Below, piece by piece: positions 57,082 through 64,000 of a stretch of 64,000 nt of DNA. The translations under genes and the position numbers were made by a program. The stretch is from contig NZ_KB889668.1 in NCBI RefSeq assembly GCF_000372745.1, positions 62,204 to 126,203 of the forward strand. Direction: 5' to 3'. The notes under the pieces are model-generated. The model searched no databases and was not told the origin of the DNA. It was given only the letters and a program-made list of their open reading frames with translations. The number at the start of each line of letters is the position of its first letter. The stretch's first letter is position 1. Source of the DNA: Embleya scabrispora DSM 41855 (lineage in GTDB: Bacteria; Actinomycetota; Actinomycetes; Streptomycetales; Streptomycetaceae).

Positions 57082-60000
57082 ATGCAGGTTGGGTTGCTCG
57101 GCGGGATTCGGGCTCAGGGCGATGACGGCGCGCCGATCGAGGTGGGCGGGGTGCGGTTGCGCATGCTGCTGGCCAGGTTGGCGCTGGACGCGGGCCGGGT
57201 CGTGTCGGTGGACGCGCTGGTGGACGGGCTGTGGGGCGCGGAGCCGCTCGCGGATGCCGGGAACGCGGTGCAGACGTTGGTGTCGCGGCTGCGCAAGGTG
57301 TTGCGGCCGGCCGACGTGTCGGTGGACCTGGTCGGCGGCGGCTATCGGCTCGGCGTGCGCGCCGAGGACGTGGACGCGCATCGCTTCGAGGAACTGGCCG
57401 CGCGCGGGCGACGCGCATTGGCCGCCGACCGACCGGACGAGGCGGCCTCGGTGTTGGCCGCAGCGCTCGCGTTGTGGCGGGGGCCGGCGCTGGCGGACTT
57501 GGCCGAGGCGCCGTTCGCCCGGGCGGTCGCGGCGCGGCTGGACGGGTTGCGGGTGGACGCGGCCGAGGACCGCTTCGAGGCGGAGCTGCGGTTGGGCAGG
57601 CATGCCGAGGTGCTGGCCGACCTGGAGGCGGCCTGTGCAGCGCACCCCTTGCGCGAACGGACCGCGGCGATGCGGATGCGGGCGCTGTACGCGGTGGGCC
57701 GCCAGGCGGATGCGCTGGCCGGATATGAGGACATCCGGGGCCGCCTGGCCGGAGAGCTGGGCGTGGACCCGTCCGCCGAACTGCGGGAGACCCATCTCGC
57801 GGTATTGCGCGGCGAGTTGGACCGGCCCGCGGCACCTTCCGCGCCCGCCGCCCCGCCGCTCCCGGCCCGGCTCACCGGCTTCTTCGGCCGGGACGACGAA
57901 CTGCGGCTGCTCGCCGAGCTGATGGCCGGTTCCCGGCTGGTGACCCTGGTCGGCGCCGGCGGTGCGGGCAAGACCCGGTTGTCCGTCGAGGCGGTGACCC
58001 GGCATCAGGCGTACCGGCGCGGCCGGGTGTGGTTCGTGCCGTTGGCCGGTGTGGGTACGCCGGACGGGGTGGCCGACGCGGTGTTGTCCGCGCTCGGCTC
58101 GTGGGACCTGCGCTCCTCGGACGGCCGGCCGCGTCGAACGGGCACCGCACTGGACCGGGTCGCCGAACTGCTCGACGTCGGTGCGGCGGTGCTGATTCTG
58201 GACAACTGCGAGCACCTGGTCGACGCGGCGGCGGAGCTGACCTACCGCCTCCTGGACCGGTTGCCGCAGCTGACCGTCGTCGCGACCAGCCGGGAGCCGC
58301 TGGGCATCACCGGCGAGGCGCTGTGTCGGGTCGGCCCGCTGCCGGTGCCGATTCCGGTCGGTGATCCGGAAGGTGACCTCGCCGCGGCGGCCGAGGCGGC
58401 GTCGGTGCGGTTGTTCCTGGACCGGGCCGGTGCGGTGCGGCCCGGGTTCGCGCTCGACGCCGGCACGATCGGTCCGGTGGTGGAGATCTGCCGGCGGCTC
58501 GACGGGATGCCGCTCGCGTTGGAGTTGGCCGCCGCCCGGCTGCGCGCGATGAGCGTCGGGCAGATCGCGCGGCGACTGGACGACCGGTTCCGCCTGCTCG
58601 ACTCGGGCAGCCGGGCCGAGCCGCCGCGTCGGCGCACGCTGCACGCGGTGGTCGAGTGGAGCTGGGATCTGCTGGCCGAGCCGGAACGAATGCTCGCCCG
58701 GCGGTTGTCGGTATTCCCGGGCGGCGCGACGGTGGCCGCGCTGGAGGCGGTGTGTGCCGACGAACTGCTGCCCGTGGACGACGTGTTCTATGTGCTCGGC
58801 TCGCTGGTGGAGAAGTCGATCGTGGACGCGGTGGGCGAGGGCGAACCGCGCTATCGCATGCTGGAGACGGTGCGCGCCTATGCGGCCGAACAGTTGGTGC
58901 GGGCCGGTGAACAGGGCGAGTTCGCGGCCCGGTTCGAGCGCTACTTCCTGTCGCTCGCGTATGAGCAGGACCCGCTGCTGCGCACTTCCGCGCAGTTGGA
59001 ATCGCTCGCGCTGCTGGATGCGGAGTACGACAACCTGATGGCCGCGCTGCGGGCGTTCGTGGACGCCGGGCAGGCGGCGGATGCGGCCGGGTTCGCCGGT
59101 GCGTTGTTCTGGTACTGGGGGATACGCGGGATCGGTGCGCCGTTCGAGACCATCGTGCCCGAGGTGTTGCGCTTCGGCGACGCGCTGCCCGAGCACGCGC
59201 GGGCCGCGTTTGCCGTGATGCGCCTGTTGGCCGGGATCGGCGCGCCACGGCTCGCGGACGGCGAGGAACTGCGTTCGCTGCTCGAAGCCTGCGCCCGGAC
59301 CGATGTGTTCGAGCATTACCCGGCGCTTGTGGTGGGACTGCCGCTGGCAGCGTTCCTGTCCGGGAATACCGAGGCGGGCGAGCGCGAACTGGCCCGGATG
59401 GCGTCCGGGTCGGATCCGTGGGTCCGGGCTTGTGCGCACTGGATGACGGACTTCGTGCACACCGATCGCGGTGACTGGGAGGCGGGGGCGAGCGCGCGGG
59501 CCGAGGCGCTGGCCGGGTTCGCCGCGGTCGGCGATCGGTGGGGTCTGGGGACGGCGCTGATGGCCATCGGCGCGCACCACTCGATCCGCGGTGAACACGG
59601 GCCGGCGATCGGCGCGTTCGAGCGGGCGGTCGCGCTTGCCGGCGAACTGGGCGCCGCGGACGACGCGTCCCTGTACCGGGGCACCCTCGCGGCCGAACGC
59701 ATGCGGGCCGGCGACCTGGTCGGGGCGCGGGGCGAGCTGGACGCCGCGGAGCGGCAGGCGTGGGCGCGCGGGCATCGGTATCTGGAGCTCGCGGTACTCT
59801 CCGGCCGCGCCGAACTGCACCGCAGATCCGGCGAGTTCCAAGCGGCGGAGGGGATGCTCGACCGCCTGGGGGCACTTGCCGAGAGCCTGTCGCTGCCCGC
59901 CGAGCTGGTCGGCGACATGCTCGCGCAGGGGCGGTTGGCCACGCTCCTCGCGGCGGCCGAGGCGACGTTCGAGACGACCGCCGAGATGACCGCCGAGGCG

Positions 60001-60513
60001 ACTGCCGAAGCGGGCGTCGAAGAGGACGTCGACCCGGCGTCGACGGGTCGCACGCACGAGGTCGACCCGGTGCCGTCCGCCGCCACGGATCGGGCCCACC
60101 CGGCGTCCTCCGGCACCGCGATGCGGACCGACTCGGCGTGCTTCGCCATCACGGATCCGGCCGCCCCGGCCGCGCGTGCCCGGGAGTTGCTGCCCGCGAC
60201 CTCCGCCGCGGCGGTCCTTCGTCGGGACCTGGCGGACGTCGCGCCGACGGCGGAACTGCTCGCCGCGGTGTTGCGGTGGGAGGGCGACCCGGTCGGCGCG
60301 GCCGAGGCGCTCGGGCTGAGTGCGGCGTTGCGCGGCATCTTCGACGCGGGCAGTCCGGACCTGCGACTGCTGGTGGACCGGCTCGTCGCGGCCCTGGGCA
60401 CGGCGGGCTACCGCGAGGCATACCAGCGTGGCGTCGTATTGCCCCGCGAGCAGGCCCTGGATGCCGTGCTGGCCCGACTCGAACCGATCACCGTGTCGAA
60501 CGCGCCTCAATAG
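57082..60513 (+). CDS. SARP-type regulator with NB-ARC and TPR regions (AfsR-like)
   Basis: 1143 aa. An OmpR-like winged helix at about 1-90 (RLRMLLARLALDAGRVVSVD; VSRLRKVL) is followed by the bacterial transcriptional activation domain at about 95-245 (DAHRFEELAARGRRALAADR). The NB-ARC ATPase from about 265 has Walker A GAGGAGKTRLS near 287-297 and Walker B VLILDNCEHLVDAA near 375, with ATSREPLGI downstream. The remainder is helical TPR-like repeats. An insert around 960-1040 is low-complexity Thr/Ala/Glu-rich. Such activators usually switch on secondary-metabolite genes. The nearest one here, the NRPS, is 22 kb away and a link is only possible. Confidence 0.93.
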   Translation: MQVGLLGGIRAQGDDGAPIEVGGVRLRMLLARLALDAGRVVSVDALVDGLWGAEPLADAGNAVQTLVSRLRKVLRPADVSVDLVGGGYRLGVRAEDVDAHRFEELAARGRRALAADRPDEAASVLAAALALWRGPALADLAEAPFARAVAARLDGLRVDAAEDRFEAELRLGRHAEVLADLEAACAAHPLRERTAAMRMRALYAVGRQADALAGYEDIRGRLAGELGVDPSAELRETHLAVLRGELDRPAAPSAPAAPPLPARLTGFFGRDDELRLLAELMAGSRLVTLVGAGGAGKTRLSVEAVTRHQAYRRGRVWFVPLAGVGTPDGVADAVLSALGSWDLRSSDGRPRRTGTALDRVAELLDVGAAVLILDNCEHLVDAAAELTYRLLDRLPQLTVVATSREPLGITGEALCRVGPLPVPIPVGDPEGDLAAAAEAASVRLFLDRAGAVRPGFALDAGTIGPVVEICRRLDGMPLALELAAARLRAMSVGQIARRLDDRFRLLDSGSRAEPPRRRTLHAVVEWSWDLLAEPERMLARRLSVFPGGATVAALEAVCADELLPVDDVFYVLGSLVEKSIVDAVGEGEPRYRMLETVRAYAAEQLVRAGEQGEFAARFERYFLSLAYEQDPLLRTSAQLESLALLDAEYDNLMAALRAFVDAGQAADAAGFAGALFWYWGIRGIGAPFETIVPEVLRFGDALPEHARAAFAVMRLLAGIGAPRLADGEELRSLLEACARTDVFEHYPALVVGLPLAAFLSGNTEAGERELARMASGSDPWVRACAHWMTDFVHTDRGDWEAGASARAEALAGFAAVGDRWGLGTALMAIGAHHSIRGEHGPAIGAFERAVALAGELGAADDASLYRGTLAAERMRAGDLVGARGELDAAERQAWARGHRYLELAVLSGRAELHRRSGEFQAAEGMLDRLGALAESLSLPAELVGDMLAQGRLATLLAAAEATFETTAEMTAEATAEAGVEEDVDPASTGRTHEVDPVPSAATDRAHPASSGTAMRTDSACFAITDPAAPAARARELLPATSAAAVLRRDLADVAPTAELLAAVLRWEGDPVGAAEALGLSAALRGIFDAGSPDLRLLVDRLVAALGTAGYREAYQRGVVLPREQALDAVLARLEPITVSNAPQ

Positions 60514-60917
60514 GACTGGAGTTCGAGCAGGGTGCCGGCCGGGTCGCGGACGTGGGCGGTGTGCAGGCCCTCGCCCCAGGCCGGGCGGTGGGTGGGCGGT
60601 GTGACCGGGTGCGCGCCGTGCGCCAGACACAGTGCGTACGCCGCGTCCAGGTCGGCGACCCGGCTGACGAGCATCGTGTGGTCCTGCGTGGGCCCGGGGG
60701 ACTCGCCGGGCAGAAGGCCGGTGCCCACCACCTCGGCCATCGCCGTACGGTCGAACAACATCAGTACGCCCTCGGTGCCCACGTCCCAGCTCGCGTAGGG
60801 GCCGTGCTCGGCACCCCGGGTGCGGGTGGCGCCGATCAGTTCGGGCAGGAGGGCGTCGTAGAAGCGGAAGCAGTCGGCGAAGCGGTCGACCAGGAGGCGT
60901 GGGTGCAGGGCGTCCAT
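60507..60917 (-). CDS. VOC-family (glyoxalase-like) protein
   Basis: 136 aa. The first module starts HPRLLVDRFADCFRFYDALL and the second TMLVSRVADLDAAYALCLAH, ending HVRDPAGTLLELQSY with the usual Glu ligand. Overlaps the convergent SARP gene by 7 bases. Divergent from a MarR gene, with an ACCAAT-c-ATTGGT palindrome between the two starts, so it is the probable target of that regulator. Confidence 0.88.
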   Translation of the reverse strand: MDALHPRLLVDRFADCFRFYDALLPELIGATRTRGAEHGPYASWDVGTEGVLMLFDRTAMAEVVGTGLLPGESPGPTQDHTMLVSRVADLDAAYALCLAHGAHPVTPPTHRPAWGEGLHTAHVRDPAGTLLELQSY

Positions 60918-60943
60918 CCGAGCTCCGTAATTCGTGGGTGCAG

Positions 60944-60976
60944 ACCAATCATTGGTTGAACCCTATAGTATTCGTC
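60944..60976 (+). promoter_or_regulatory. MarR operator and leaderless promoter in the VOC/MarR gap
   Basis: The perfect palindrome ACCAAT-C-ATTGGT lies at 60944-60956. TATAGT (60964-60969) is a strong -10 box, and seven bases later comes ATG 60977, so the MarR mRNA is probably leaderless. The palindrome is just upstream of the -10 box and can also block the divergent VOC promoter. Confidence 0.6.
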
Positions 60977-61417
60977 ATGGACGAGACCGCGCCACCGACG
61001 CTGACCGCGCTGACCACCTACCTGCTGTCCCGGGTCGGAAAGACCGCCCGGGGCCGGCTCGCCGACCGTCTTGCCGGGAGGGGGCTGCGTCTGTGGCACA
61101 TGGCCGTGCTCGCCGCGCTGGCCGACTTCGGTCCGCATGCGCAGCGCGACCTGGCCGCTCGGCTGGCCATCCATGCCAGCGACGTGGTCAAGGTGCTCGA
61201 CGAACTCGCCGTCCCGAACTGGGTGGAGCGGGTGCGCGACCCGACGGACCGCCGCCGGATCCAGGTCAGCCTCACCGCGGCCGGCCGCATCGCCCTGGCG
61301 GAGTTGGAGGCGGACGCGCGCGAGGTTCAGGACCGGTTGCTGGAGCCGTTGAGCGCCTCCGAACGCAGCGTTTTGAACCAGCTGTTGCTGCGTGTGCACG
61401 AGCAACTGCCGGACTGA
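60977..61417 (+). CDS. MarR-family regulator
   Basis: 146 aa. The winged helix is at about 40-110 (RDLAARLAIHASDVVKVLDE), and the wing has the family motif RVRDPTDRRRIQVSLTAAGR. ATG 60977 is set by the leaderless promoter; an upstream in-frame extension to 60899 would run over the operator and is rejected. It controls itself and the divergent VOC gene by inference from the shared palindrome. Effector unknown. Confidence 0.92.
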   Translation: MDETAPPTLTALTTYLLSRVGKTARGRLADRLAGRGLRLWHMAVLAALADFGPHAQRDLAARLAIHASDVVKVLDELAVPNWVERVRDPTDRRRIQVSLTAAGRIALAELEADAREVQDRLLEPLSASERSVLNQLLLRVHEQLPD

Positions 61418-61637
61418 ACACGCGAGTCGAGCCCGATGGTGGCCCGGTCGGCGGCCGGCGGTCTGCACGGCCGGCCGGCCGATTTGCATCTGCCGGCCAA
61501 ATGCTCATCATTGGGTCGCAAATGCGAGCCGATCCGCCATGCCGGTTCAGAGATGTATTTTGTGTTCGGACCCTTCGGCATGGGCATGATCCGGAACGGT
61601 GGCCGAACGGGTGATCACGCGATCGGAAGGAGCAGCG

Positions 61638-62258
61638 GTGAGCGATCGCGGGATCCGGGAGGTCGGGCTGGACGGGGAGTTGACCAGAATCGCCGGGACC
61701 GAGGTGCGCATCGTCGTCGAGGGCATCGCGGCGTGGGGCATCGAGTGGACCGACGGCCCGACGGTGGATCGTATGCGCGGACACGTCGCCGCCGTGCGCA
61801 CCGCCCGACGCCGCGTCGCACCCCCCGAGCATCGGCTCGCCTACCGCCGTCGGCAGAGCCCGCGAGCGTGGGCCGCGCGCGCGATAGCCGTGTTGCGGGA
61901 CGCGAACTCGGCCCGCGCGGTGGCCGCGGGCGCTGCGCTGCGTCGCAATCATCCGGCCGCACAGGGGTGGCGGACCGGTGGCCTCACACCCGAGGACCAC
62001 GCACTGCTCGACCTGGTCCAGCGGTTGTCCGAGGGCATCGCCGACCCCGAGCGCGCGGACCGGCCGGAGGACGAGCCGCTGATCCGCCGACTGCTCGACG
62101 AGGGCAACCACTCCAAGGAAGCCATGTGCAGGCTCCTCAACGACGGCTCCGACGGCTCCGACGGCCTGGGCTTCGGCGTCGGCCTCGGCACGACAATCGC
62201 CGAGAGCCCGCGCGAGCGGGTGCGATTGCGGCTGGTCTCGGGGGACTCCGGCCGCTGA
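61638..62258 (+). CDS. Unknown 206-aa protein
   Basis: GTG 61638 has AAGGAG at 61627-61632, the best ribosome-binding site in this part of the window. The protein is soluble, Arg/Ala-rich and mostly helical, beginning IREVGLDGELTRIAGTEVRI. A second part (LTPEDHALLDLVQRLSEGIA) reaches a Gly/Ser/Asp-rich linker near 175-185 (GSDGSDGLGFGVGLG). No family recognised. It is transcribed alone; the preceding 220-base gap is comparatively AT-rich and should hold its promoter. Confidence 0.65.
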   Translation: MSDRGIREVGLDGELTRIAGTEVRIVVEGIAAWGIEWTDGPTVDRMRGHVAAVRTARRRVAPPEHRLAYRRRQSPRAWAARAIAVLRDANSARAVAAGAALRRNHPAAQGWRTGGLTPEDHALLDLVQRLSEGIADPERADRPEDEPLIRRLLDEGNHSKEAMCRLLNDGSDGSDGLGFGVGLGTTIAESPRERVRLRLVSGDSGR

Positions 62259-62393
62259 GCACGGCAGCCGGCCGGGCCCGGCCGGCGCGGGCGGGCGGGC
62301 GAGCGGCGGCCGATCGAAGTTCGCGGTCGAGGCGACATTCGGCGCCCAGTGGTGGAGATCGAGCGGGAACCGCTCCCGATCCCCACCGGAGGG

Positions 62394-62651
62394 TCAGAAC
62401 ACGTCGTGGCTCATCCAGTCGTGGCCGCATCGGGCCGGAGAGGTCCGCTTGCACTTGTTCAGACCGTCCGCGCCGAAAATGAAGGAGTCGCAGCCGCACC
62501 GGCGGCACGGCGTCCCGCCACCCTCGTCGGGGTCCACGCCTGCATCGAGCACCCGGGCCCGCGCGTCGTCGTACGCCTTGGCGACACTCGCCGCGGCGTC
62601 CTCCACGACCTTCTGCTGCTCTTCGGTCAGCTTCCTCTTACCACTGGACAC
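62394..62651 (-). CDS. 85-aa Cys-rich (zinc-ribbon-like) protein
   Basis: Starts at GTG 62651 with GGAG about eight bases upstream. A helical N-terminal half (KLTEEQQKVVEDAAASVAKA) is followed by a Cys cluster: C-R-R-C-G-C, then K-C and R-C-G-H within 30 residues, ending WMSHDVF. The spacing fits one zinc ribbon. Function unknown; single gene. The frame is open upstream to 62732, but that extension lacks a ribosome-binding site. Confidence 0.6.
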   Translation of the reverse strand: MSSGKRKLTEEQQKVVEDAAASVAKAYDDARARVLDAGVDPDEGGGTPCRRCGCDSFIFGADGLNKCKRTSPARCGHDWMSHDVF

Positions 62652-62821
62652 GGTCGTCTCCGCAACCTCGTTCGAGAGATGCCCCCTGTTTCCAAGGTCC
62701 TGCGGGCGGTCCACGCCCGCAACCGGAGACATCCCGGGTCCGGCCCGGTGGATCTCGGCGGATCGGGCCGCGCCGTCCGGTGCCGTGCGACCGTGGAACC
62801 GAGAAGCAGCCGCAGGGTGTT

Positions 62822-63376
62822 CTACTCGCCTGTTTCTCCGGCGCGGCGAGGCGCGGTGCCAGGCGGCGCGGTTCGGGTGTGGTAATCCAGCAAGCGGCCG
62901 AGCAACCGCGTCAGTTGGTCGCGCTCGGCCGGACTCAGCGGCGCGAGCAGTTCGTCGTGGAGGTCGTCCAGGACCTTGTCGAGGCGGGGCAGGCGACGAC
63001 GGCCTCGGGCGGAGATCGTGATGATGTTGCGGCGCCGGTCGTCGGGATCCGGCACTCGCTCGACGAGGTCACGCTCGGCCAGTTCGTTGAGCACGCCGAC
63101 CATGTCGCTGCGGTAGATGCCGGTTCGCCGACTCAGCGCCGCCTGGCTGCCGGGCCCGTATTCCTGGAGCGAGGCGAGCACGGCGTAGTGCCACTTGCGG
63201 GCGTCGACCCGAGCCAACCCCTCGTTGATCAGCCGGTCCGACCGCGTGGTCAGCTGCGACAACTGTCGGCTCGGCAGTCGACGCAGCCGATCGGGCGTCC
63301 GGCTCGTGCCGTCGTCGGGCATGTCCGCGGCCTCGGCTGTGATCATGGCGCCGATCCTATCCGTTGCGTTAGTCAC
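62822..63376 (-). CDS. MarR-family regulator
   Basis: 184 aa from GTG 63376, or 174 aa from ATG 63346. The winged helix is at about 75-145 (QAALSRRTGIYRSDMVGVLN; wing VPDPDDRRRNIITISARGR). The C-terminal helix is Arg-rich (LGRLLDYHTRTAPPG). The first start lies inside a CGTTAGT-cac-ACTAACG palindrome. Divergent from a dienelactone hydrolase gene 92 bases away, which is its probable target. Confidence 0.9.
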   Translation of the reverse strand: MTNATDRIGAMITAEAADMPDDGTSRTPDRLRRLPSRQLSQLTTRSDRLINEGLARVDARKWHYAVLASLQEYGPGSQAALSRRTGIYRSDMVGVLNELAERDLVERVPDPDDRRRNIITISARGRRRLPRLDKVLDDLHDELLAPLSPAERDQLTRLLGRLLDYHTRTAPPGTAPRRAGETGE

Positions 63377-63383
63377 ACTAACG
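63367..63383. promoter_or_regulatory. Perfect 17-bp palindrome, MarR operator of the dienelactone hydrolase pair
   Basis: CGTTAGT (63367-63373) and ACTAACG (63377-63383) around CAC. A further half-site CGTTAGT lies at 63408-63414, and AACGTTA at 63421-63427 resembles it. The cluster covers the gap between the MarR and hydrolase genes and includes the GTG candidate start of MarR. Confidence 0.65.
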
Positions 63384-63455
63384 ATGTACGGTCACTCACG
63401 CCGAAAACGTTAGTGAGATAAACGTTATTTGGTGAACTGAGGGAGGAAGACCGCT

Positions 63456-63488
63456 ATTCCCACCACGATGTTGCAGATTCCCACCACG
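63456..63488 (+). repeat. 12-bp direct repeat around the hydrolase start codon
   Basis: ATTCCCACCACG occurs at 63456-63467 and again at 63477-63488, with the ATG (63468) between. The good ribosome-binding site GGGAGGA (63441-63447) is optimally spaced from the first copy, not from the ATG. The duplication has apparently displaced the start, or ATT 63456 is a rare start codon. Confidence 0.7.
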
Positions 63489-64000
63489 GACGGCCGGGCC
63501 GACGCCTTCGCCGCCTTCCCCGACCGCGGCGAGCGGCACCCGGGGGTGCTGATGTACGCGGACGGCTTCGGCATCCGGCCCGTACTGCGGGAGATGGCCC
63601 GCGAGCCGGCCGAGCACGGGTACTACGTGCTCGTCCCCAACCTCTTCTACCGGCACGGCCCGGCACCGGTGATCGAACTTCCCGAGTACATCGGAGAAGA
63701 GGTCCGGCCTGCGGTCTTCGCCCGGTTGATGCCCATGATCGAGGCGCACACCACCGAACGTGTCCTGAGCGACGCCGACGCCTACCTCGGGTTCCTCACC
63801 ACTCGGCCCGAGGTCGGCGCGGGGCCGGTCGCGGTGACCGGCTACTGCATAGGCGGCCTCCTGGCGATGCGCACCGCCGCGGCCCACCCCGGCCGGGTGG
63901 CCGCCGTCGCCGGATTCCACGGCCCCGTGGGCGCCGACGGGCCTGACAGCCTCGCCGAGCTCACCGCCGAGGTCTACCTCGGGCACGCCGAAACCGACAT
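63468..64000 (+). CDS. Dienelactone hydrolase family protein (3' end outside the window)
   Basis: At least 177 residues and open at the window end. LQIPTTDGRADAFAAFPDRG is the standard start, VLMYADGFGIRPVLREMA the first loop. VTGYCIGGLLAMR carries the Cys127 nucleophile that marks dienelactone hydrolases (Cys-Asp-His triad). YLGHAETD at the end should lead to the catalytic Asp, with His beyond the window. It would open cyclic lactones of aromatic degradation or act as a general esterase. Probably repressed by the divergent MarR. Confidence 0.88.
   Translation, partial: MLQIPTTDGRADAFAAFPDRGERHPGVLMYADGFGIRPVLREMAREPAEHGYYVLVPNLFYRHGPAPVIELPEYIGEEVRPAVFARLMPMIEAHTTERVLSDADAYLGFLTTRPEVGAGPVAVTGYCIGGLLAMRTAAAHPGRVAAVAGFHGPVGADGPDSLAELTAEVYLGHAETD

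Noticed and set aside
61599-61637. Earlier GTG start for the unknown protein at 61638
   Set aside because: No ribosome-binding site there, whereas AAGGAG precedes 61638.
1-64000. tRNA, rRNA or CRISPR arrays
   Set aside because: No T-arm-like GGTTCGA-x-x-CC context with acceptor pairing, no rRNA-like stretches and no regularly spaced direct repeats were found by reading; a tRNAscan or CRISPR search would settle it.

Overview
The window is 64 kb of very GC-rich DNA. Genes are short-spaced, many start with GTG, and regulators of the MarR, TetR, AsnC, XRE-cupin and SARP types are abundant. Together with modular NRPS genes and LivHMG-type transporters this points to a filamentous actinomycete of the Streptomyces/Embleya/Kitasatospora kind. 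That assignment is inference. No rRNA, tRNA or CRISPR array was seen, and the content looks like accessory chromosome arm: secondary metabolism, carbohydrate use, secreted proteins, regulators with their targets, and decayed genes.

Layout. (1) 1-9674: five genes on + joined by four 4-nt stop/start overlaps. They encode the end of a DUF6603 protein, two large unknown proteins and a tandem pair of homologous unknown proteins. (2) 9705-12441: a DUF4267 membrane protein, then a MarR regulator, a membrane protein and an NmrA-like reductase, with TTAG...CTAA operator candidates before two of them. (3) 12550-14240: a PhzF-like gene between a truncated ornithine-cyclodeaminase remnant and a decapitated, frameshifted LysR remnant. 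(4) 14238-24334: ferredoxin + PNPOx-like pair, VOC protein, secreted protein, XRE-cupin/GNAT pair, YibE/F transporter divergent from an AsnC regulator, 2H phosphoesterase, DoxX, and a secreted glycerophosphodiesterase. (5) 24782-35262: a two-gene, three-module NRPS (A-T / C-A-T / C-A-T-TE). The second protein continues past its cysteine-type thioesterase into a complete MFS exporter. (6) 35340-36776: TetR and YceI divergent around a perfect 12-bp palindrome. (7) 36943-43823: a glycoside group of GH3, TetR, GH78 rhamnosidase and alpha/beta hydrolase. A roughly 33-bp promoter/operator element is shared by the TetR/GH3 intergenic region and the hydrolase promoter 4.3 kb away. (8) 44202-51984: a branched-chain-amino-acid-type ABC system packed into three polypeptides (binding lipoprotein; MFS fused to a LivF-type ATPase; LivH-LivM-LivG fusion with a Ser/Asp tail) plus an esterase. 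(9) 52362-57080: secreted CocE/X-Pro-peptidase-like protein, secreted DUF4082 protein and an IS5-family transposase relic. (10) 57082-64000: SARP regulator with NB-ARC and TPR parts, VOC/MarR divergent pair, unknown protein, Cys-rich mini-protein, and MarR divergent from a dienelactone hydrolase cut by the window end.

Themes. Several regulators sit next to clear inverted repeats in their own or divergent promoters, so local autoregulated switches are likely. Several promoters have a -10 box seven or so bases before the start codon, suggesting leaderless mRNAs. The strongest candidates for new biology are the DUF6603 operon, the NRPS-TE-MFS fusion, the condensed MFS/Liv transporter and the shared TetR element. 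All functions are read from sequence by eye. No database search was run.
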